From: Actinomycetes bacterium | Lineage (GTDB): Bacteria > Actinomycetota > Acidimicrobiia > Acidimicrobiales > RAAP-2 | NCBI GenBank assembly: GCA_021791615.1 | Contig: JAJYWG010000019.1 | Span: 1-18,455 of the forward strand | Reading direction: 5' to 3' | Length of the DNA: 18,455 nucleotides | In this document: piece by piece, positions 1 to 7,332 of the stretch | Numbering within the stretch: position 1 is the first letter of the stretch | Layout: every line of letters begins with the position of its first letter | Position numbers and translations under genes: made by a program | The notes under the pieces: model-generated | What the model was told of the DNA's origin: nothing | Seen by the model: only the letters and a program-made list of their open reading frames with translations | Database searches by the model: none

Positions 1-1
1 G

Positions 2-649
2 CCGCCGATCCCTTCGGTCATCAATGACCTGCGACCAGCCGTTCGAGGCCATAGCCTCCTCCTCTACAGCAGGAACGCGAAGGCAGAGAGCTTCTTTCGC
101 TCGGTGCACATCGCCGGCGCCATGCCAAGAGTGCGCGGCGACTTTCTCGGAGTCGTGACCCAGAACGCCGCCGGGAACAAGCTCGACTGGTACCTTCGCC
201 GGACCATCGACTACCACGCGACAGTGGACTTCTCGACAGGCGCTGTCACAGCGACGGTCAAGGTGATACTGCGCAACCTGGCACCCAGCTCGGGCCTTCC
301 GGCTCAGGTGATCGACCCGTCTCCCGGGGCCAACACCTTGCCAGGGGAAAACAAGCTCTACGTCTCGATCTACACCCCGTGGGAGGACAACGGAGCCACC
401 TTCGGCGGCAAGAGGCTCGATCTCTCGTCACAGCAGGAGCTCGGTCGCTTCGTCTACTCGGGGCTGGTGAAGGTTCCTGCTCGCACGTCGGAGACTCTGG
501 TGCTCCACCTGGTCGGGTCCTGGCCAAGGGACTTGCACCGCTACCACCTGGGAATGTTCCACCAGGTCGTCCTTTTTCCCGATCAAGTCCACACAGCAGT
601 GAAGGTCCTGGGCTCGTGGAGGAAGCGTTCCGGAGGTCGTTCGGCCTAA
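2..649 (+). CDS. DUF4012 family protein, C-terminal part (5' end outside window)
   Basis: The reading frame is open from base 2 to the TAA at 647-649, so the start lies before the window. About 215 C-terminal residues are visible. The frame runs through a GTG at 104, but coding similarity begins earlier (readable as LLLYSRNAKAE), so that GTG is not the start. The stretch GDFLGVVTQNAAGNKLDWYL, followed by beta-rich sequence with LYVSIYTPW and QQELGRFVYSGLVKVPA, matches what I know of the C-terminal half of DUF4012 proteins. These are actinobacterial secreted or membrane-anchored proteins often encoded beside exopolysaccharide genes. Their biochemical role is unknown. The location next to a Wzz/BY-kinase gene fits a role in surface polysaccharide assembly, but that is inference. 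Confidence 0.85.
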   Translation, partial: PPIPSVINDLRPAVRGHSLLLYSRNAKAESFFRSVHIAGAMPRVRGDFLGVVTQNAAGNKLDWYLRRTIDYHATVDFSTGAVTATVKVILRNLAPSSGLPAQVIDPSPGANTLPGENKLYVSIYTPWEDNGATFGGKRLDLSSQQELGRFVYSGLVKVPARTSETLVLHLVGSWPRDLHRYHLGMFHQVVLFPDQVHTAVKVLGSWRKRSGGRSA

Positions 650-741
650 GTGGCCCGTGTCTTCTGGGGTCTTTGGATGGCACCCCCTGAAAAGGAATCG
701 GCTCCAGGAGGCCGTCTGCGCCGCTTTGAGAGCCTCATGCT

Positions 742-763
742 CCGCAGACACCAGTGTCTCCGG
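742..763. promoter_or_regulatory. 22-base dyad symmetry
   Basis: A perfect 6-base inverted repeat, AGACAC then CA then GTGTCT, extends to ten-base arms with one mismatch (CCG outside on the left, CGG on the right). It lies about 95 bases after the DUF4012 stop and 425 bases before the Wzz/kinase start. No T-run follows, so it is a poor Rho-independent terminator. It could be an operator or chance symmetry. Confidence 0.25.
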
Positions 764-781
764 CGTGCATATGTGCGGACC

Positions 782-1075
782 CTAAGCGCCAGCTCGGCTC
801 ACCGACGCCAGCTGGGCGAAATGGCGAGCGAGCTCCTGAGCTCGACGATCCCAGGTGTGGCGCGCCGCCACCGCTCGCGCAGTACGAGATGCCTCCTGTC
901 CGCGAGCGGGTTCGGTGAGAAGCTGGATGACCCCTTCACCCAAGGCATCGGCGAGACCCCCGTCTCGCTGCAGCGGCACTTTGACGCCGGCGGCGGCCGG
1001 CATGAAATCGCCTACCCCATGGAGGTCGCGCGCCACGACGGGAAACCCGCGAGACATTTGCTCGCGTTCGGGTCG
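782..1075 (-). pseudogene. Glycosyltransferase (GT4) C-terminal remnant
   Basis: Read on the minus strand, this stretch gives EREQMSRGFPVVARDLHGVG, then AAAGVKVPL, DGGLADAL, a short variable part and ARHTWDRRAQELARHF. This is the usual order at the end of GT-B fold GT4 enzymes: the helix ending in 'ARG-PVV-SDLPGV', then 'AG-LVPP-D-ALA-AL', then a final helix with 'FTW'. The catalytic EX7E motif and everything N-terminal to it are missing; the frame runs back only to a stop at 1136-1138. It is best read as a decayed relic. The 180-residue plus-strand frame over the same bases has a composition unlike a real protein. I see no other gene in 650-1188. Confidence 0.6.
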
Positions 1076-1188
1076 CTTCGCGAAGTCCAGGATGTGTGTT
1101 GTATCGTTTCGCGAGCAGTTAGGCGAGGCTGGTCGTCACGGTGGAACGTCGGTCGCCTTGTGGTGGAACGATTACGAGAGAATGGATC

Positions 1189-2805
1189 GTGAGTTGGTTG
1201 ACTGACTCCTACGAAGCTCCTGCACTTAGCCTCGGCTCCTATCTCGCGCTCCTGCGGCGGCGGAAGTGGTGGGTGATCGCTCTCGCCGCGCTCGGCCTAG
1301 TGGCCTCGCTCGGGTATTCCCTGACCCAGCCCAAGGTGTATTCGGCCTCCGCGCAGCTTCTGCTCCAACCGGAGAACCTCCTGGTCACTTCGAACCAACA
1401 ACCGATCACCTCGACTGACGTGCTCACCGAACTTCAGCTAGTGACGAGCTCCCCGGTCGAGGCGGCGGTCCGGCGGCGGCTGGGCAGCGTGCCAAGCGTC
1501 ACCGCGGGCGAGGTGGGCCAGACGAACGTCATCTCGGTAACTGCCACCGCGGCCAGCCCGGCCCGAGCCGCGTTGATCGCCAATACCTACGCGACTGCTT
1601 TCATCACTTACCAACGATCGGTCACCATCAACAACCTGACGGCGGCCGAGACACAGCTTCGCCGTCAGATCACGTCGATTGCCGCCCAGGTGAAGTTGGT
1701 CCCGCCGTCGTCGGTCGCCCAGGTGAACGCACTGCTTAACGAGGAAGCCTCGCTGAAGGACCAGCTGGCCCAGCTCCAGCTGAGCGGGACGGCGGCCACC
1801 ACTGGGATCCAGGTGGTTACCGCGGCCACAGCGCCGAGCGCGCCGACCTCCCCCAAGCCGCTCACTGATGCCATCCTTGGGTTGCTACTCGGGCTCTTGT
1901 TGGGGATCGGGCTGGCCTTCGCGGTAGAGCATCTCGACGACACCATCCGCGTGCAAGAAGAGGTGGAGCGGCTCACGCCTGGCACGCGGGTGCTAGCAGT
2001 CATCCCGATGGTGCGCTCGTGGAAGAGCAAGGACCAGACGCTCGTGATCACGGTGACCGAACCCAACTCAGTGGCCGGGGAGGCCTTTCGCTCGCTGCGG
2101 ACCTCGCTGCGGTTCGCCACCCTCGACAGCCACGTTCAGACGATCCTCGTGACCAGTCCGGGCGAGTCCGAGGGGAAGAGCTCGACGGCGGCAAACCTGG
2201 GTGTGGTTCTGGCCACTTCGGGCGAACGAGTGGTTGTCGTCTCGGGCGACTTTCGCCGGCCGCGCATCGGTAAGTACTTCAACCTGGACGAACGGGTGGG
2301 CCTGACCACTGTGCTGCTCGGCCGGTGCTCACTCGAGGAGGCACTCCAACCGGTGCCGGGGGTCGACGGGCTCTCTATCATGGCCACCGGGGAGCGGATG
2401 TCGGACCCGACCGGTGTGCTCGGCAGCCAACAGTTCGCCGGGTTGCTTGAGAAGCTGCGCCAGATGTTCGATCTCGTTCTTGTCGACAGTCCACCGCTAT
2501 TGCCGGTTACCGACGCGGCAATCCTGGCCCAGACAGTCGATGCCACGCTCTTGGTGGTGGCCGCTGGGCAGACTCGGGGCAAGAACCTGCGCCGGGCGAC
2601 CGAGGCGCTCTCCCTGGTCCACGGCACGCTCCTCGGCGTGGTGCTCAACGAGGTCAGCACGTCCACAAACGGCTATGGCTACGGCAAGTACTACCGGTAC
2701 GGCAAGTACGAACCCACCGGGGAGGCTGCCACCGGCAACGGCGCCCGCCCGGTCGGCGTGGGGTCGGCACGGTTGACGGCACCGGACGAGCCGAGAATAC
2801 GGTAG
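1189..2805 (+). CDS. Polysaccharide co-polymerase / BY-kinase fusion (Wzz-Wzc type)
   Basis: This inner-membrane protein sets polysaccharide chain length and carries a cytoplasmic tyrosine-kinase domain. In a 538-residue product (GTG start), an N-terminal Wzz domain begins with YLALLRRRKWW and a first membrane helix at about 27-46. A periplasmic part with coiled-coil tendency follows. The second helix is at about 225-246, followed by EHLDDTIR. The kinase domain starts near EAFRSLRTSLRF. Walker A is SPGESEGKSS (323-332), Walker B is DLVLVDSPP (about 428-436), and a C-terminal cluster of six tyrosines (496-507) is the likely autophosphorylation site. The Walker A' motif reads VVVVSGDFRRP: the first Asp of the usual DxD is Ser. 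GAGAG at 1176-1180, eight bases upstream, favours GTG 1189. TTG 1198 and GTG 1141 are alternatives. Confidence 0.92.
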   Translation: MSWLTDSYEAPALSLGSYLALLRRRKWWVIALAALGLVASLGYSLTQPKVYSASAQLLLQPENLLVTSNQQPITSTDVLTELQLVTSSPVEAAVRRRLGSVPSVTAGEVGQTNVISVTATAASPARAALIANTYATAFITYQRSVTINNLTAAETQLRRQITSIAAQVKLVPPSSVAQVNALLNEEASLKDQLAQLQLSGTAATTGIQVVTAATAPSAPTSPKPLTDAILGLLLGLLLGIGLAFAVEHLDDTIRVQEEVERLTPGTRVLAVIPMVRSWKSKDQTLVITVTEPNSVAGEAFRSLRTSLRFATLDSHVQTILVTSPGESEGKSSTAANLGVVLATSGERVVVVSGDFRRPRIGKYFNLDERVGLTTVLLGRCSLEEALQPVPGVDGLSIMATGERMSDPTGVLGSQQFAGLLEKLRQMFDLVLVDSPPLLPVTDAAILAQTVDATLLVVAAGQTRGKNLRRATEALSLVHGTLLGVVLNEVSTSTNGYGYGKYYRYGKYEPTGEAATGNGARPVGVGSARLTAPDEPRIR

Positions 2806-2849
2806 CCGGGGAGTAGCGGAGACGTGAGGCGGAAGCAGATCAGCATGGG

Positions 2850-2901
2850 CTGCATGCACCGGGGTTTTGGCGGCGCCGGCCGGTGTTGTCTCGGCATGCA
2901 G
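2850..2901. promoter_or_regulatory. Large inverted repeat downstream of the BY-kinase gene
   Basis: Outer arms CTGCATGC (2850-2857) and GCATGCAG (2894-2901) are perfect complements. Inside them, CACCGG (2857-2862, sharing one base with the outer arm) pairs with CCGGTG (2880-2885), and the loop holds a GGCGCC palindrome (2872-2877). Eight unpaired bases lie on the 3' side between the two stems. It starts 45 bases after the kinase stop and ends just before the broken GT4 gene. It could be a transcription terminator without a U-tract, an attenuator, or an old mobile-element end. The pairing is seen; the function is inferred. Confidence 0.4.
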
Positions 2902-2922
2902 GTATCGAGGGTTCGGTGACCC

Positions 2923-3675
2923 TTGGATGAGTCGGCATGGGAGTTCAGAACTCGGAGTGACAGGCCGCTTCGGGCGCTGATCGCCGCCTGCCAGGTCTCG
3001 CCCTGTCGGGGGAGCGAACCAGGCTCCAGTTGGCATCTGACCTCCGTACTGGCTGCCACAGGTGTCGATGTGCACGTAATCACCGGCGCGGATTGGCACG
3101 CCGAGATCGAGGCGCACGGGCGGCCCGGTGACGGTCTCACCTTCCACTATGTTACTAGCCGTCCGGCTCTTCTAAGGGACTTCAGATCCGGGCAGCGCAG
3201 TGTGTAGGCCAAGTACCTCGCGTGGCAGCGAGACTGTCTTGAGGTCGCGGTACAGCTTGATGCAGAGCATGACTTCGACGTTATGCACCACTTGAACTGG
3301 GGCAGTCTCTTCTGGGGATCCACCTTCTCACGGCTCGGCAAGCCCTTCATCTTCGGGCCCATCGGTGGGGGCGAGATCTCCCCCGAAGTGTTGCGTGAAT
3401 GGTTCGGCGAATCGTGGCGTCGCGAGGTAAAGCGGAATTGGGCCCTGCGGGTGCTGCTTAGGTTCAACCCGCGAGCTCGCCGCACGACTCGGGCAGCCGG
3501 CCTTGCCTTGGCGACCAACAACGAGACAGCTGCACGATCGCGAGCCCTTGGTGCCACACGGGTCGAGCTCTGCCTGGACACAGCGGTGGAGCCCGAGGCC
3601 ATCGCGACCGAGGAGCGCGAAGCTCCAGATCGCTCGGCCCCGGCGGCCCTCTGGGTCGGGCGGAATCTCCGGCGT
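2923..3675 (+). pseudogene. GT4-type glycosyltransferase, disrupted by in-frame TAG and 3' loss
   Basis: The N-terminal half reads ALIAACQVSPCRGSEPGSSW and VDVHVITGADW, a GT-B opening with a glycine-rich acceptor loop. An in-frame TAG at 3205-3207 interrupts it. The same frame then continues with clear coding sequence: KYLAWQRDC, DFDVMHHLNWGSLFWG, GKPFIFGPIGGGE, LALATNNETAARSRALGA and ALWVGRNL. This order is typical of GT4 enzymes that carry an 'HHL-WGS--GPVGGGE' block. After 'WVGRNLRRAG' (about 3675) the similarity stops, before the nucleotide-binding EX7E region, and methyltransferase sequence appears in another frame. So there are two lesions: a nonsense codon and a 3' deletion or fusion. 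TTG 2923 is the first possible start; I see no strong ribosome site. Confidence 0.7.
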
Positions 3676-3884
3676 GCCGGTATGCGCAGTTCGCCCGCCA
3701 CCTGGGCAACGCGACGCGCATCCTGGACGTGGGTTGCAATACCGGGCGAGGGGGGTGTGGCACGTAATGGCGTTCGCGCGCGCTCTACGTAACGTTGTTG
3801 CTGGAGCTTGACTACCCGAGATCGCGGCACATCGACCGCCGGCTGCAGCCGAATACGCTGCGGCTCGGCACACAGAGAGGGTGA
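3663..3884 (+). pseudogene. SAM-dependent methyltransferase remnant
   Basis: In the frame beginning at 3663, shifted from the preceding GT4 frame, the sequence reads RYAQFARHLGNATRILDVGC, followed by NTGRGG. This is a textbook class I methyltransferase motif I with the preceding helix. TAA follows within a few codons. The same frame then resumes as ALYVTLLLELDYPRSRHIDR and RLQPNTLRLG to a TGA at 3882-3884, which looks like the C-terminal end of the same or a similar enzyme. The middle is missing, so I read it as an internally deleted relic fused to the GT4 remnant. The tail assignment is weaker than the motif I assignment. Confidence 0.5.
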
Positions 3885-4021
3885 CGAGTGATGAGCGCCG
3901 GTCTTGGGCCAAGCAGGTATGTGACGTTGGCCATGGCGGCTCACACGAAGCTGTTCAGACCGGCGGGCCGTCCCTCGGCAGGAACCACGAAGTGCCCGGC
4001 TGTCACGAAGAGGGAGACGGC

Positions 4022-5818
4022 ATGACGGCGCGGTACCGCATCTGGCGAGCCCGCACCGGGAACACGCCGATCTGGGAACGTGCCAAGGTGCTTTTCGGCA
4101 ACCGCCCAGGTCTGGTCGTGGCTTTGGTGATGGCTTCCGCGCTAGCGGGCATGTGCGAGTCGGCCGTCCTTGCTCTTGTCGCATCGATCGCGACCGCGCT
4201 GGTCGGTCAGCACTCGACAGTCAGCTTCCAGGTCGGGTCCCTGCACGTTGAAGCTCGGGTGGGTGAGCTGCTGGTCGTGGGCCTTGCCATCGCACTGGCA
4301 CGTATCGCTGTCCAGGGGTTGATCGCCTACCTGCCGGCGCGCATCGGAGCCGAGGTACAAGCCGGGCTGCGTCTCCGGCTCTTCGCCGCCTTTAGTAGGG
4401 CACCATGGTCTGTGCAGTCGGCCGATGGTGAGGGCAGATTCCAGGAACTCGCGACCAGTCAAGTCATCCAGGCGACGCAGGGCGTCATGCAAGCGACGCT
4501 GGGCGTCACGGCAGGCGTCATGCTGTTAGTTCTCGTGGGTGCGGCTCTCTTGGTTGAGCTGACCACAGCGCTCGTAGTGATCGGGGCGGGGTTGGCATTG
4601 TTCCTCCTGTTCCGTCCACTCGGTAAGGTCGGGTCCCTTCGCGCCCGGGCTCTGTCTTCAGCCCAACTCGAGTATGCCTCCGGAATCCATGATGCGGTCG
4701 GTATGGCTGAAGAGACCCAAGTATTCGGCGTCGGCGAGACACAGGAGCGCCAACTCGGCCGCCTTGTCGAGGTCGCCCGTCGACGCTTCTTTTCAACTCT
4801 GTTCCTGGGCGCACTGGTGCCAGGTGCCTATCAGGGCATAGTGCTCCTGTTGCTCGTAGGAGGACTCGCCGTTCTCGAGGCCACGGGTAGTGGCCACCTC
4901 GCCTCACTTGGGGCCGTCGTCCTGCTCCTGGTACGCGCTTCGTCCTACGGCCAGCAGCTACAGGGCAACTACCAGAACTTGCACCAAAGCCTTCCCTTCC
5001 TCGACCGGCTCGCCGATGCTGAGCGCAACTATCGAGCTACGCCTGTCATCCGGGGGACGCGCGTGGCTACTAACGTGCCACCTATCGCCTTCGACGAGGT
5101 GTCGTATGCCTATAACCCCGCCAGACCCGCACTTCGTCGAGTGAGCTTCCGAGTCGAGCCAGGAGAGGCGATCGGAGTTGTCGGCCCCTCCGGAGCGGGT
5201 AAGTCGACGCTGGTCCAGCTGCTACTCGGCCTCCGAGAGCCCGCTTCGGGCCGGTATCTGGTGGACGGAGAACCCGCGGAAACCTGGTCGCCGTCGTGGT
5301 GGTCGGGAGCGTTCGCCTATGTCCCCCAAGAGCCGCGTCTCCTGCAAGGCACGGTCGCCGAGAACATCCGCTTCTTCCGCCAGCTGGACGATGCAGCGGT
5401 GGAGCGGGCGGCGTGTCAGGCCCGTATCGACAGCGAGATCATGAGCTGGGTGAACGGCTATGAGACCCTGATCAGTCAGCGAGCGAAGGCGGTATCTGGT
5501 GGTCAGCGTCAGCGTATCTGCCTGGCAAGAGCGCTGGCGGGGAACCCAGTCGTGTTGGTCCTCGACGAGCCAACGAGTGCGCTTGATCCCCACTCGGAGT
5601 CTTTGGTTCAGGAATCCTTGGCTGGGCTAAAGGGACGGCTCACCCTGTTTGTGGTCGCCCATCGCATGTCCACCTTGAGCCTCTGCGATCGCGTAATAGT
5701 GCTGAACGAGGGAGTGCTCGAGGCCTTCGCGCCGGCCGCGGAGCTCGAGCGGTCGAACGACTTCTATCGCAAGGCGGCATCGCTTTCGCAGTTCAACAGC
5801 ATCGAGAACTCGCCATGA
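4022..5818 (+). CDS. ABC exporter, fused membrane and ATPase domains
   Basis: A 598-residue half-transporter of the ABCB/MsbA-PglK type. It exports or flips a lipid or lipid-linked substrate across the cytoplasmic membrane and works as a homodimer or heterodimer. The N-terminal 330 or so residues contain several hydrophobic helices (for example VVALVMASALAGMCESAVLA and GVMLLVLVGAALLVEL). The ATPase domain has Walker A GPSGAGKS (388-395), signature SGGQ (492-495), Walker B with D515-E516 and the H-loop His547, all intact. ATG 4022 is preferred because AAGAGGGA lies about 7 bases upstream; the open frame reaches back to 3881 but that part is not protein-like. The stop overlaps the next start (ATGA). 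No Wzx flippase is visible in the window, so this may be the flippase; the substrate is not readable from sequence. Confidence 0.9.
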   Translation: MTARYRIWRARTGNTPIWERAKVLFGNRPGLVVALVMASALAGMCESAVLALVASIATALVGQHSTVSFQVGSLHVEARVGELLVVGLAIALARIAVQGLIAYLPARIGAEVQAGLRLRLFAAFSRAPWSVQSADGEGRFQELATSQVIQATQGVMQATLGVTAGVMLLVLVGAALLVELTTALVVIGAGLALFLLFRPLGKVGSLRARALSSAQLEYASGIHDAVGMAEETQVFGVGETQERQLGRLVEVARRRFFSTLFLGALVPGAYQGIVLLLLVGGLAVLEATGSGHLASLGAVVLLLVRASSYGQQLQGNYQNLHQSLPFLDRLADAERNYRATPVIRGTRVATNVPPIAFDEVSYAYNPARPALRRVSFRVEPGEAIGVVGPSGAGKSTLVQLLLGLREPASGRYLVDGEPAETWSPSWWSGAFAYVPQEPRLLQGTVAENIRFFRQLDDAAVERAACQARIDSEIMSWVNGYETLISQRAKAVSGGQRQRICLARALAGNPVVLVLDEPTSALDPHSESLVQESLAGLKGRLTLFVVAHRMSTLSLCDRVIVLNEGVLEAFAPAAELERSNDFYRKAASLSQFNSIENSP

Positions 5819-6858
5819 GTGGGGATGGCGGTGTTACGGACGCGGTGAGCCAAAGAGCCATCACGGGCGACGAGTCGGGCGCGGCGCGCGTGCCCGACTT
5901 CTTCATCGTGGGTCAGCCCAAGAGCGGCACCACCGCGCTGTATGAGATGCTCCGGCGGCATCCCGAGATTTTCATGCCTGACGTCAAGGAGCCCATGTTC
6001 CTCGCCGCCGACTTGCGGCAGCGGTTCCACGGGCCCCGGATAGGGTCGCGCTATACAAGGTCCCGGGAGTACCTGGCCTCGCTCCCTACGACGTTGGAGG
6101 AGTACCTGGCACTGTTCGAGGATGCGATGTCGCACCAGCAGCTCGGCGAGGCGTCGGTTCTCTATCTGTTCTCCCGCACAGCCGCAGCGTCGATCGGAGC
6201 GCTCAATCCGGCTGCCCGCATCATTGTGATCTTCCGTGAACCAGCATCGTTCCTGCGGTCATATCATCTACAGCAGTGCAGGAGCCATCAAGAGAGTGAG
6301 CGAGACTTACGCAAGGCAATCGCTCTCGAGGCTACACGCGAGAGCTACGTGCCGCGAGGGTCGTATAGCCCGCAGGAGCTACTTTACTCCCAACACGTCT
6401 GTTACACCGAGCAGCTCCGCCGTTACCGCGCTGTTTTCCCTGCCGAGCAGGTGCTCACCTTGATTTACGACGATTATCGCAGTGATAACGAGGCGACGGT
6501 GCAACGCGTCTGCGACTTCCTGGGGGTCGACAGCTCGGTGCCGCTCCTGTCAGTGGAGGCGAACCCGACCGTTGCCGTGCGGTCGCAGCTGCTCGACGAT
6601 GCCGTTCAACGGTTCTCGGCCGGTTGGGGACCCTTCTCGAAGGCTGTCAAGTCCGGGATCAAGGCAGTCGTTCCCCAGTCGGCGCGCCGACACCTGCTCC
6701 AGAGTGTCCAGTCGAGGATTGTGTACTCGCCGCCGCCTCCCCCGGATGACGACCTGATGGCCGAGCTCCGCATCTGGTTGAGACCCGAGGTTGAGCGTTT
6801 CAGCGAGTACTTGGATCGTGACCTTGTGAGGCTATGGGGTTATGATATGTCTGATTAG
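5815..6858 (+). CDS. PAPS-dependent sulfotransferase
   Basis: Predicted cytoplasmic enzyme of 347 residues that transfers sulfate from PAPS to a hydroxyl, here plausibly on a glycan or glycolipid. The 5'-phosphosulfate loop is QPKSGTT (34-40), following FFIVG. The 3'-phosphate motif is IIVIFREPASFLRSYHLQ, with R141 and S149 placed as in the family. VKEPMFLA around residue 57 is also typical of bacterial Sulfotransfer_1/3 members. Its ATG overlaps the stop of the ABC exporter by four bases, so the two are probably translationally coupled and act on one product. The acceptor cannot be told from sequence. IS66 debris begins some 50 bases after the stop. Confidence 0.9.
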   Translation: MSGDGGVTDAVSQRAITGDESGAARVPDFFIVGQPKSGTTALYEMLRRHPEIFMPDVKEPMFLAADLRQRFHGPRIGSRYTRSREYLASLPTTLEEYLALFEDAMSHQQLGEASVLYLFSRTAAASIGALNPAARIIVIFREPASFLRSYHLQQCRSHQESERDLRKAIALEATRESYVPRGSYSPQELLYSQHVCYTEQLRRYRAVFPAEQVLTLIYDDYRSDNEATVQRVCDFLGVDSSVPLLSVEANPTVAVRSQLLDDAVQRFSAGWGPFSKAVKSGIKAVVPQSARRHLLQSVQSRIVYSPPPPPDDDLMAELRIWLRPEVERFSEYLDRDLVRLWGYDMSD

Positions 6859-6911
6859 GCTGCGGACCGCGTTCCCATAAGTAGCGGGATCCGGCGCCCG
6901 ACCCGAGAACG

Positions 6912-7187
6912 GTAAGTCTGCCGGTAAGTGTTCAGTTACCTCGGCTGCGGTGGCATCCACGGGTCTCCCTCGAAGAGGCGGATGAGGGCGTCGATGGCGG
7001 ACATATCGTCCTTCCGGGTCGTGGAGAGGTAGCTGCGCACGTGGGCGAAGCGCTCGGCACCTGCCTGGCTTCGGAACAGGCCTGAAATCTTGCGATGAAG
7101 CTTCGTGGGTCGCAAATCCCGTTCCGCTTGATTGTTCGTGAACCCGACCTGGAGGTCGTACATGTAGCGGCGGATGGAGACCTTGTG
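6912..7187 (-). mobile_element. IS66-family remnant: transposase C-terminus and element end
   Basis: On the minus strand the frame reads YMYDLQVGFTNNQAERDLRP, then KISGLFRSQAGAERFAHVRS and YLSTTRK, ending at TAA 6938-6936. This is the characteristic C-terminal end of the IS66 transposase (TnpC), including the 'NNQAERDLR' block with the last acidic catalytic residue. Just beyond the stop are GTAAG at 6912 and again at 6924; GTAA is the usual tip of IS66 ends. The N-terminal bulk is absent, and similarity stops at about 7187 where the IS30-type left end begins, so a later IS30 insertion probably cut it. Confidence 0.85.
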
Positions 7188-7191
7188 GGGT

Positions 7192-7225
7192 GGGCCAGTT
7201 CAAGTGGTGACGGCAACACCTGGCC
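7192..7225 (+). repeat. Putative IS30 element left end
   Basis: AGTTC at 7197 and GCAAC at 7213 are spaced 16 bases apart, followed by a GGCC. The same words at the same spacing occur at 18333 and 18349, upstream of the second IS30-type transposase. I infer this is the left terminal repeat. No matching right copy is visible before 8253. Confidence 0.45.
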
Positions 7226-7278
7226 CCTGAGCTGGGGGTGAGTCGGGTGGCCTGAGGTCCACCGGTCAGAGCGTGAGG

Positions 7279-7295
7279 GCGGGCAGGATGCCCGC
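7279..7295 (+). promoter_or_regulatory. Hairpin in the IS30 leader
   Basis: GCGGGCA (7279-7285), loop GGA, TGCCCGC (7289-7295): a perfect 7-base stem with a 3-base loop ending 37 bases before the transposase ATG. A hairpin of the same dimensions but different sequence precedes the other IS30-type start (18357-18373). No U-run follows. It may shield transposase expression from outside transcription or limit translation. Confidence 0.45.
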
Positions 7296-7332
7296 TGCTC
7301 AAGACACGCACCTGACCAGTGGAGGACCCAGC

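Noticed and set aside
1141..1188. Longest start for the Wzz/BY-kinase at GTG 1141
   Set aside because: The extra 16 residues (MERRSPCGG and on) are not typical of Wzz N-termini, and a better-placed GAGAG precedes GTG 1189.
650..1192. 180-residue plus-strand frame starting directly after the DUF4012 stop
   Set aside because: Composition is rich in Arg and Ser with no domain pattern, and the opposite strand reads as a glycosyltransferase tail over the same bases.
3891..4025. 44-residue frame (MSAGLGPSRYVTLAMAAHTK and on) whose TGA overlaps the ABC exporter ATG
   Set aside because: The overlap is suggestive, but the peptide has no recognisable feature and lies in a stretch of gene debris; probably a remnant or chance.
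6859..6911. Terminator after the sulfotransferase gene
   Set aside because: Only a 4-base CGGG/CCCG pairing is possible and no T-run follows.
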